From Candidatus Rhabdochlamydia sp. (lineage in GTDB: Bacteria > Chlamydiota > Chlamydiia > Chlamydiales > Rhabdochlamydiaceae), in NCBI GenBank assembly GCA_030043815.1, contig JASHWX010000118.1:1-6766 (forward strand): a stretch of 6,766 bases of DNA, in the 5' to 3' direction. The translations under genes were made by a program, and so were the position numbers. This document shows, piece by piece, positions 1 through 5,276 of this stretch. Under the pieces are notes generated by a model that searched no databases, was not told the origin of the DNA, and saw only the letters and a list, made by a program, of their open reading frames with translations. How positions within the stretch are numbered: the first letter of the stretch is position 1; each line of letters starts with the position of its first letter.

Positions 1-489
1 GGGCTCGTATGCGATGATAGATGGCGTCAAATCTCTGAGGCATTCTTCGAGCTGCAGCTTGAGGACCTCTTCGTGCTTCCCGCTCTCGCGCTCAACGAGC
101 GTTTCCCCGATGCAAAGAATGGGGGTCAATCCTTCCATCAATGCGCGCTGCATCTTGCGGTGAATGAAGGCATCCGTCTCAATGAAATGCTGGCGCCTCT
201 CCGAGTGGCCTAAAATCACGAAAGCAGCCCCGCTGGCTTTAAGCATCCGCGCGGAGATTTCGCCTGTAAATGCCCCTTCCAGTTGGTCGTGCATGTTCTG
301 CGCGCCGATCGCGATGGGGGTTCCTCGCGCAGCTTCAGCAGCCCCTTCCAAGGCTGTAAAAGGGACGGCGAGAAAAACTCGATGATGAGCAGGACCGATT
401 TCATGCGCCAATGCGGCGATGAACTGACGGGCCTCGGCCGTCGTCTTGTACATTTTCCAGTTGCCTGCGATGATTGGAATACGTTGCAT
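1..489 (-). CDS. tpiA: Triosephosphate isomerase, N-terminal part (cut by left edge)
   Basis: Cytoplasmic glycolytic enzyme that interconverts dihydroxyacetone phosphate and glyceraldehyde 3-phosphate. Translating the reverse complement from the ATG at 489-487 gives 163 codons open to the window edge; the family is usually about 250 residues, so roughly the last 90 are missing. Seen directly: the substrate-binding motif AGNWKMYK (Asn10, Lys12), the GAQNMHDQLEGAFTGEIS block at about 62-79, GHSERR with the electrophilic His95, LCIGETL at about 125-131, and AYEP at the very end, whose Glu162 is the catalytic base. All catalytic residues are therefore inside the window. The start is supported because MQRIPIIAGNWKM begins at the usual distance from the first beta strand. 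No clear Shine-Dalgarno sequence is seen. The gene is divergent from xseA, with 62 bases between the start codons. Its product is one of the two Dxs substrates. Identification is secure. Confidence 0.96.
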   Translation of the reverse strand, partial: MQRIPIIAGNWKMYKTTAEARQFIAALAHEIGPAHHRVFLAVPFTALEGAAEAARGTPIAIGAQNMHDQLEGAFTGEISARMLKASGAAFVILGHSERRQHFIETDAFIHRKMQRALMEGLTPILCIGETLVERESGKHEEVLKLQLEECLRDLTPSIIAYEP

Positions 490-541
490 ATCTTTTACTA
501 AAAGATGTATTATCATACCTCATGTGAGCGATCTTAGGCAA
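484..541. promoter_or_regulatory. Candidate divergent promoters for tpiA and xseA
   Basis: On the minus strand TTGCCT (541-536) and TATGAT (517-512) are separated by 18 bases, a good sigma-70-like (chlamydial sigma-66) match that would start tpiA transcription near 505. On the plus strand TTGCAT (484-489) and TATTAT (509-514) are separated by 19 bases, a weaker match upstream of xseA (ATG at 552). The two core regions overlap, and the palindrome at 490-506 lies inside the plus-strand spacer and in the minus-strand leader. These are pattern matches only. Promoters are expected here because the two genes diverge with only 62 bases between them. Confidence 0.35.
490..506. repeat. 17-bp palindrome next to the tpiA start codon
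   Basis: The sequence is ATCTTTTA-C-TAAAAGAT: two perfect 8-base arms (490-497 and 499-506) around one central base. It touches the tpiA start codon (487-489) and occupies the whole predicted tpiA leader if the minus-strand promoter at 512-541 is real. It could be a dimeric-repressor operator. As RNA it could fold into a 6-bp stem with a 5-base loop at the tpiA ribosome-binding region. The palindrome itself is plainly visible; its function is inference, and AT-rich palindromes of this size can arise by chance. Confidence 0.6.
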
Positions 542-551
542 GAAGATAAAT

Positions 552-1889
552 ATGCAAGAAATTCTTACCGTTTCCGAACTGACGAATGCCATTAAAAAAC
601 AACTTGAGGCACGCTTTCCTGCCGTCTCCGTCAAAGGAGAAATCAGCAATCTCAAAGAACAGTCTTCTGGACATATTTATTTTACTTTAAAAGATCCTTC
701 CGCCCAGCTCTCGGCGGTCCTGTTCCGAGGCAGCGCCGGCAGTTTAAGCCGCCTGCCCAAAAATGGGGACCAAGTGACCCTCCACGGAGAGATCAATGTT
801 TATGCTCCGCGCGGCAACTATCAGCTCATCGTCCGCAAGCTCGACTATTTAGGCGTCGGGGAATTGCTTCTCCAGCTGCATGCCCTCAAAGCCAAACTTG
901 AAAAGCTCGGTTGGTTCGATGCCTCGCGCAAAAAACCGCTTCCCAGATACCCTCGGACCATCGGGGTGGTCACCTCCCCTACCGGATCGGTCATTCAAGA
1001 CATTTTGCAGATCTTGAGCCGCCGCTTTTCCGGCTTTCACCTCATCTTGAATCCCGTCAAAGTGCAAGGCGAGGGCGCGGCAGACGAGATTGCCCGCGCA
1101 ATTGGAGAATTTAACAAATACGGCCTTGCCGACGTGCTCATCGTCGGGCGTGGCGGCGGCAGCCTGGAGGACCTTTGGGCATTCAATGAAGAAAAGGTGG
1201 CGGCAGCCATTTATCATTCTAAAATTCCCATCATTTCAGCAGTCGGCCACGAGACCGATTTTACCATCGCGGACTTCGTCGCGGACGTGCGCGCTCCCAC
1301 TCCATCTAGCGCCGCCGAGATCGCCACGAAAGAGACCGCCCACCAGCTCAACTTTTTGTCTGAGACAAGGGTCCGCTTGAGCAGCACTCTCACCGCCCAG
1401 CTGAAAAACCACCGCAGGCATCTCGAAACGCTCAAAAGACATCCTTTTCTTTCAAAAGCCTATACTCTACTTGGCCCCCATCTTCAGCGGATCGACGATT
1501 TCCGCTCCGATATCGATCTTTCCTTGAAAAGGCAGATGCAAAGCAGGCATTTGCACTTGCTTGCCATAAAAAAGCAGGTGCTTTCGATGAAACCCAGCAC
1601 CCAAATCCAAACCTTAAAACAAAAGTTCTTAAGCGTGGAAAAATATCTTCAGCAGCGCATCTTTGATCAGTTCAAAATGAAAAATGAACGGCTCCTCCAG
1701 CTAGCGTTCCACCTCAAAGGGATCGATCCGAAAAATCTTTTAACGAAAGGGTACTGCATTCTCTTTCATGAAAAAAAAGATTCCGTTATCCTTTCTTCAA
1801 AAGAAATTAAAACACAGGACAATGTCCGTCTTCAACTCCACGACGGCAAAGTCCATCTAACAGTCAATGGGATTGAATCATGTCTTTAG
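552..1889 (+). CDS. xseA: Exodeoxyribonuclease VII large subunit
   Basis: Catalytic subunit of the cytoplasmic, metal-independent single-strand-specific exonuclease VII, used in DNA repair and in processing long single-stranded DNA. The 445 residues fit the family (E. coli 456). Order of parts: N-terminal OB-fold DNA-binding domain (about 1-100, with ISNLK.QSSGHIYFTLKD), catalytic domain (about 120-310), and a charged, probably coiled-coil region (about 270-385) that binds the small subunit. A short beta-rich tail begins with LLTKGYCIL. Seen in the catalytic domain: VVTSPTGSVIQD (Asp150), VGRGGGSLEDLWAFN (Arg200) and SAVGHETDFTIADFVADVRAPTPSSAAE (His233, Asp236). These match E. coli Asp155, Arg205, His238 and Asp241 with a constant offset of five. 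The start is chosen because MQEILTVSEL is the standard beginning of the family; no strong Shine-Dalgarno precedes it. It is the first gene of the plus-strand run, and its last 10 bases overlap xseB. Confidence 0.97.
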   Translation: MQEILTVSELTNAIKKQLEARFPAVSVKGEISNLKEQSSGHIYFTLKDPSAQLSAVLFRGSAGSLSRLPKNGDQVTLHGEINVYAPRGNYQLIVRKLDYLGVGELLLQLHALKAKLEKLGWFDASRKKPLPRYPRTIGVVTSPTGSVIQDILQILSRRFSGFHLILNPVKVQGEGAADEIARAIGEFNKYGLADVLIVGRGGGSLEDLWAFNEEKVAAAIYHSKIPIISAVGHETDFTIADFVADVRAPTPSSAAEIATKETAHQLNFLSETRVRLSSTLTAQLKNHRRHLETLKRHPFLSKAYTLLGPHLQRIDDFRSDIDLSLKRQMQSRHLHLLAIKKQVLSMKPSTQIQTLKQKFLSVEKYLQQRIFDQFKMKNERLLQLAFHLKGIDPKNLLTKGYCILFHEKKDSVILSSKEIKTQDNVRLQLHDGKVHLTVNGIESCL

Positions 1890-2125
1890 AACTTTCCTTT
1901 GAAGCCGCCTACGCGCGCTTGGAAGAAATCCTCGAAAAAATGAATTCGGGAAAAGTCTCGCTGGAAGATTCCCTCAAACTCTATGAAGAAGCGGACAAAT
2001 TGATCACTTCCTGCAGCAAGCGTTTGACCGAAGCCGAGAAAAAAATCGAAATCCTCATCAAGAATCGCGAAGGCGAAGTCGCAGTCGACGAGCAAGGCCG
2101 TCCTCAAATGCAGGCCTTCAAATGA
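1880..2125 (+). CDS. xseB: Exodeoxyribonuclease VII small subunit
   Basis: Small helical subunit; several copies coat the coiled-coil arm of XseA to form the active enzyme. The 81 residues are typical for the family (about 70-90). Seen: the signature SFEAAYARLEEILEKMNSG at about 6-24, followed by VSLEDSLKLYEEADKLI at about 26-42, then CSKRLTEAEKKIEILI at about 45-60. This is the usual helix-turn-helix-like pair with a short, charged C-terminal tail. The ATG at 1880 lies inside the end of xseA (10-base overlap), with only a weak GGGA seven bases upstream, so translation is probably coupled to xseA, keeping the two subunits in step. The stop overlaps the dxs start as ATGA. Identification rests on motif, size and partner gene together. 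Confidence 0.94.
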   Translation: MSLELSFEAAYARLEEILEKMNSGKVSLEDSLKLYEEADKLITSCSKRLTEAEKKIEILIKNREGEVAVDEQGRPQMQAFK

Positions 2126-4017
2126 GCGAAATCCTCAAGACTATCGATTCTCCATCCGACGTACAGCGCCTTTCCAACGAATCGCTTAAGATACTCTGCG
2201 CGGAGATCCGTCAAACCATCATCGATGTCATGGCGATCAATGGAGGGCATCTTGCATCGAATTTAGGCATGGTCGAACTTTCAGTCGCCTTGCACAAAGT
2301 CTTCCAATCTCCCGACGATAAATTCATTTTCGATGTCAGCCATCAGTCTTATCCACACAAACTCCTCACCGGCCGCTATGAGAAATTCTCCCAGATCCGC
2401 CAATTCAAAGGACTATGCGGCTTTTGCAACCCCAAAGAATCGCCTCACGACCACTTTTACGCAGGCCATGCTGGAACAGCCCTTTCACTAGCCCTCGGGG
2501 TAGCCAAAAACCGCGACCTCACCAAGAGGCAAGAACACATTCTTCCGATTTTAGGCGATGCTTCTTTGACATGCGGCCTCACTTTGGAAGCGCTCAACAA
2601 CATCCCCAAAGACCTCAAGCGATTCATCATCGTTCTCAACGACAATAAAATGTCGATAGCCGAAAACGTCGGCGCGATCACCCACATCTTGAGCCGTTTG
2701 ATCAATAATCCCAAAACGAACAAACTCTACCAAGAAATTGAAAATCTCCTTGCGAAAGTCCCCGCATACGGCTCAATGTTAGCCAAACAAGGGCATAAAT
2801 TGCGCGAATCAATCAAAAATCTCGTCAGCACAGCCCCCTTCTTCGAGCAATTCAACTTGGCATATGTCGGTCCTGTCGACGGCCATGACATCGACAAACT
2901 CATCCCTCTTCTCGAAGCGCTCAAAGATGCCACCCAGCCTGTCCTTCTCCACGTCCTCACAGTCAAAGGCAAAGGGATGGACACCGCCACGCAAAATCCG
3001 ATCACATGGCACGGGGTCAGGCCATTCGATAAAGTCACCGGCAAATTTTTGCCCGCGCCCAATAAACCGACCTTCTCTCAGATTTTTGGCCGCCACATCG
3101 TCAAAATGGCCCAAAACGATCCAAGCCTGCTCGCGATCACCCCAGCGACACCCGTCGGCGCTTGCCTCACGGAATTCATGAGCAAATTCCCCGAACGCTG
3201 CCTCGATGTCGGCATCGCGGAAGGACACGCCGTCACATTCTGCGGCGGGATCGCCTACGGCAAGAAAATGAAAGTCGTCTGCTCTGTCTATGCGACATTC
3301 TTGCAGCGCGCCTTCGACAACCTCTTCCAAGATGTCTGTTTGCAAGAGCTCCCCGTCGTGTTTGCCGTCGACCGCGGCGGCATTTCAGGGCCGGATGGCT
3401 CCACGCACCATGGCATCTACGATATCGCCTTCCTCAACGCCATGCCCAACATGGTCATCGCCCAGCCGCGCGACGGACATGTGCTCAAAGAACTTCTCGA
3501 GAGCGCATTTTCTTGGAACCGCCCCACCGCGATCCGCTATCCCAACATGGCCGCCGACGAAAGCGACGCCCCCATTGCCCCTCGAGAGCTTGGCCAAGCG
3601 GAAGTGCTTGCGAAAGGACACGACATCGTCATCATCGCCCTTGGCCACATGTGCCAAACTGCCTTTAAAGTCCGCGACATCTTGCTCTTAAGAGGCATCG
3701 AAGCGACCATCGTCGATCCCGTCTTCGTCAAACCTCTCGATTCCGATCTCTTCTGCGACCTTCTCATGTCCCACAAATACATCGTCACCCTAGAAGAGCA
3801 CTCATTGAACGGCGGCCTTGGCTCCATTTTCAATACATTTATCGTCCGCAACAAATTCCACCACGTCCACGTCCTCAACTTCGGCATCCCCGATACCTTC
3901 CTTGAACAAGGCAGCAATCGCGAGCTCCTTCAAGAAATCGGCCTTCATCCTGAGGCTATCGCCTTGCAAATTCTCAAAGAGTTTTCCTCCCTAAAAGAAT
4001 TAAGTCAGGTCTTATGA
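2122..4017 (+). CDS. dxs: 1-deoxy-D-xylulose-5-phosphate synthase
   Basis: Thiamine-diphosphate enzyme that joins pyruvate and glyceraldehyde 3-phosphate, releasing CO2, to make DXP, the entry step of the MEP isoprenoid pathway. The 631 residues match the family (E. coli 620). Seen: GGHLASNLG (His43), DVSHQSYPHKLLTGR (72-85), the ThDP/Mg motif from Asp146 to Asn175 (29 apart, as in E. coli 152/181), YVGPVDGHD (248-256), WHGV (His297), DVGIAEGHAVTF with the ThDP-activating Glu367, VYATFLQRAFDN (Tyr390, Arg396), GPDGSTHHG (Asp425, His429) and IRYPN (Arg472). A transketolase C-terminal domain covers about 490-620 (LEEHSLNGGLGS at 557-568). The ThDP motif reads GDAS rather than the usual GDGA, and RYPN replaces RYPRG; I recall similar variants in Chlamydia Dxs. 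The start forms ATGA with the xseB stop, and the stop forms ATGA with nadK, so the gene is embedded in a translationally coupled operon. No catalytic residue is missing. Confidence 0.97.
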   Translation: MSEILKTIDSPSDVQRLSNESLKILCAEIRQTIIDVMAINGGHLASNLGMVELSVALHKVFQSPDDKFIFDVSHQSYPHKLLTGRYEKFSQIRQFKGLCGFCNPKESPHDHFYAGHAGTALSLALGVAKNRDLTKRQEHILPILGDASLTCGLTLEALNNIPKDLKRFIIVLNDNKMSIAENVGAITHILSRLINNPKTNKLYQEIENLLAKVPAYGSMLAKQGHKLRESIKNLVSTAPFFEQFNLAYVGPVDGHDIDKLIPLLEALKDATQPVLLHVLTVKGKGMDTATQNPITWHGVRPFDKVTGKFLPAPNKPTFSQIFGRHIVKMAQNDPSLLAITPATPVGACLTEFMSKFPERCLDVGIAEGHAVTFCGGIAYGKKMKVVCSVYATFLQRAFDNLFQDVCLQELPVVFAVDRGGISGPDGSTHHGIYDIAFLNAMPNMVIAQPRDGHVLKELLESAFSWNRPTAIRYPNMAADESDAPIAPRELGQAEVLAKGHDIVIIALGHMCQTAFKVRDILLLRGIEATIVDPVFVKPLDSDLFCDLLMSHKYIVTLEEHSLNGGLGSIFNTFIVRNKFHHVHVLNFGIPDTFLEQGSNRELLQEIGLHPEAIALQILKEFSSLKELSQVL

Positions 4018-4853
4018 TTATTGCGCTTTTTCCCAACACACACAAAAAGCAGTCTAAGAATTTGGCCATTGGCATCACTGAATTCCTCACTAACCACGGG
4101 GTCACCGTTGTCGCTGAGGATGACGAAGCCGTCCAAATCAACGCCAAACCCCTCTCCAGCGTCGATCCCAAAGAGATCCGCTTCATGATCTCCATGGGAG
4201 GCGATGGGACCATGCTCCGCCTTACCCACAAATATGAAAACTTCGACGCTGCCATGCTCGGCATCAATCTTGGCCACTTAGGCTTCATGGCCGATGTCCC
4301 CATTTCAGATATTTATCCCAGCCTCCAAGACCTGATCAACGGCTCTTATAAAATCGCTGAACGGGTGATGATTCGAGGAGAAAGCCTCCACGGAGAGCAT
4401 TGCTTTGCCGTCAACGACATCGTCGTCCATCGCGCAAAAAATCCCAGCCTCGTTGAAATCGCCATCCACATCGACGGCACTTATGTCAACACCTTCGAAG
4501 CAGACGGCATCATCATTGCTACCCCCAATGGATCGACAGCCTACTCCCTTGCTGCAGGCGGCCCGATCATCAGCCCCGAACTTGAAGCCCTCTGTGTCAC
4601 CCCTATCTCTCCCCACACCATCTCTAACCGCCCCATCGTCCTCACCGCCAACCAAGAAATCCAAATCCAATATTTAAGCGACTACGACCCCGTCGAGGTC
4701 CGCGCCGACGGCATCACCAGCTTCAATCTCCAGACAGGCGATGTCTTCCGCATCAACCGTTCCCCTAAAAACTTTAAACTCGTCAGCTTGCTGCGGCGCG
4801 ATTATTTCTCCACACTCCGCACAAAGCTCGGCTGGGCCGGAAAACTCAGGTGA
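4014..4853 (+). CDS. nadK: NAD kinase (ATP/polyphosphate-dependent)
   Basis: Cytoplasmic kinase that phosphorylates NAD on the adenosine 2'-hydroxyl to give NADP, the only source of NADP(H) in most bacteria. The 279 residues fit the family (about 260-300). Seen: FPNTHKK at the N-terminus, the phosphate-binding MGGDGTMLR motif (GGDGT at 62-66, catalytic Asp64), GINLGHLGFMADV at 83-95, the NAD-binding NDIVVHR at 134-140 (Asn134, Asp135), DGIIIATPNGSTAYSLAAGGP at 164-184, and PHTISNRPIVL at 200-210. The middle of the glycine-rich loop reads TPNGSTAY where TPTGSTAY is the norm, a Thr-to-Asn change at residue 172. The ATG overlaps the dxs stop as ATGA, so translation is likely coupled. The stop TGA is followed directly by an in-frame TAA. 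Sharing a message with dxs makes metabolic sense, because the next MEP enzyme (DXP reductoisomerase) uses NADPH; that link is inference. Confidence 0.95.
   Translation: MIIALFPNTHKKQSKNLAIGITEFLTNHGVTVVAEDDEAVQINAKPLSSVDPKEIRFMISMGGDGTMLRLTHKYENFDAAMLGINLGHLGFMADVPISDIYPSLQDLINGSYKIAERVMIRGESLHGEHCFAVNDIVVHRAKNPSLVEIAIHIDGTYVNTFEADGIIIATPNGSTAYSLAAGGPIISPELEALCVTPISPHTISNRPIVLTANQEIQIQYLSDYDPVEVRADGITSFNLQTGDVFRINRSPKNFKLVSLLRRDYFSTLRTKLGWAGKLR
4848..4853 (+). promoter_or_regulatory. Ribosome-binding site AGGTGA spanning the nadK stop
   Basis: AGGTGA is a perfect six-base match to the 16S rRNA 3' end and lies 7 bases before the ATG at 4861. Its TGA is also the nadK stop codon, so a ribosome ending nadK stops on the binding site for the next gene. 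This decides the start of the orphan gene at 4861 over in-frame upstream starts inside nadK. Confidence 0.7.
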
Positions 4854-4860
4854 TAAAAAG

Positions 4861-5265
4861 ATGGCAGTAACAACAATACGAAAAGTGAGATTTGAAACTC
4901 CTTGCCTTCCACAACCTGCACTCGATCACATCTGGATACTCGCTCCCAATGGAAAGACTGTCAAAGTAGAATTAGCTATCCGCGACGGTTGTAACGACAT
5001 TCGCCCAGAAGTCGCCACCCCCGATTATCCCTTGCTTTCGAGTTATAATTCTAAAGGATATCGCATAGTCCCCGGTGTGAAATACCAAGACTTTGGCTTC
5101 GTAAAGATCGGCAATTATTATGTCGACCCGAAGAATGCCCGCGATGTGAAAACAGCTAATGAACGAGCTGATTGGGATGCTGAACCCTGGCTCCCCATCG
5201 CCCAGCTTGCCGACAAAGTCTGCGGCCAATGCTTCGGCGATATGGTTCGCTGGTGCATTAGGTGA
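4861..5265 (+). CDS. Hypothetical protein of 134 residues with a CGQC motif
   Basis: I do not recognise this protein. The frame is open further upstream inside nadK (to an ATG at 4741), but the start at 4861 has an ideal Shine-Dalgarno (AGGTGA, 7-base gap) and avoids a 113-base overlap. Visible features: no signal peptide and no membrane segment; a beta-rich-looking first half with DHIWILAPNGKTVKVELAI at about 22-40; a middle rich in Tyr and Gly (SYNSKGYRIVPGVKYQDFGF at 61-80, then GNYYVDP at 84-90); an acidic Trp-containing stretch (ADWDAEPWLP, 103-112); and a C-terminal segment with CGQC (121-124) and WC (131-132). There are five cysteines: 15, 44, 121, 124 and 132. CGQC resembles a redox-active or metal-binding CxxC, but nothing else suggests a thioredoxin fold. 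It sits 7 bases after nadK and 11 bases before an ankyrin-repeat gene, so a role as partner, chaperone or co-effector of that protein is possible but unproven. That it is a real gene is fairly secure; its function is unknown. Confidence 0.75.
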   Translation: MAVTTIRKVRFETPCLPQPALDHIWILAPNGKTVKVELAIRDGCNDIRPEVATPDYPLLSSYNSKGYRIVPGVKYQDFGFVKIGNYYVDPKNARDVKTANERADWDAEPWLPIAQLADKVCGQCFGDMVRWCIR

Positions 5266-5273
5266 CATAAGGA
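5260..5273 (+). promoter_or_regulatory. Ribosome-binding region of the ankyrin gene
   Basis: AGGTGA (5260-5265) again spans the upstream stop codon, followed by AAGGA (5269-5273). AAGGA is 9 bases before the ATG at 5283 but only 3 bases before the ATG at 5277; AGGTGA is 11 bases before 5277. Spacing therefore leaves both starts possible and slightly favours Met3 (5283). Confidence 0.45.
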
Positions 5274-5276
5274 AAA

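Noticed and set aside
216..655. Short frames on both strands within tpiA and across the tpiA/xseA gap
   Set aside because: They are explained by the conserved coding of tpiA and xseA; none has a ribosome-binding site or family resemblance.
849..1442. Minus-strand frames of 122, 73 and 68 codons inside xseA
   Set aside because: They are antisense to the catalytic domain of XseA, whose motifs are all intact; no independent coding signal is seen.
2809..3345. 178-codon open frame on the minus strand inside dxs
   Set aside because: It lies wholly antisense to a clearly conserved dxs and is explained by the C-ending codon bias of that gene; its translation resembles no family I know.
3162..3668. 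168-codon and 133-codon (3290-3691) plus-strand frames inside dxs
   Set aside because: Both are out-of-frame shadows of dxs with low-complexity Arg/Pro/Ser-rich translations and no ribosome-binding site.
4741..4860. Upstream ATG that would extend the orphan protein by 40 residues into nadK
   Set aside because: The extension overlaps the conserved end of nadK by 113 bases, reads as a Ser-rich shadow and lacks a Shine-Dalgarno, while 4861 has a perfect one.
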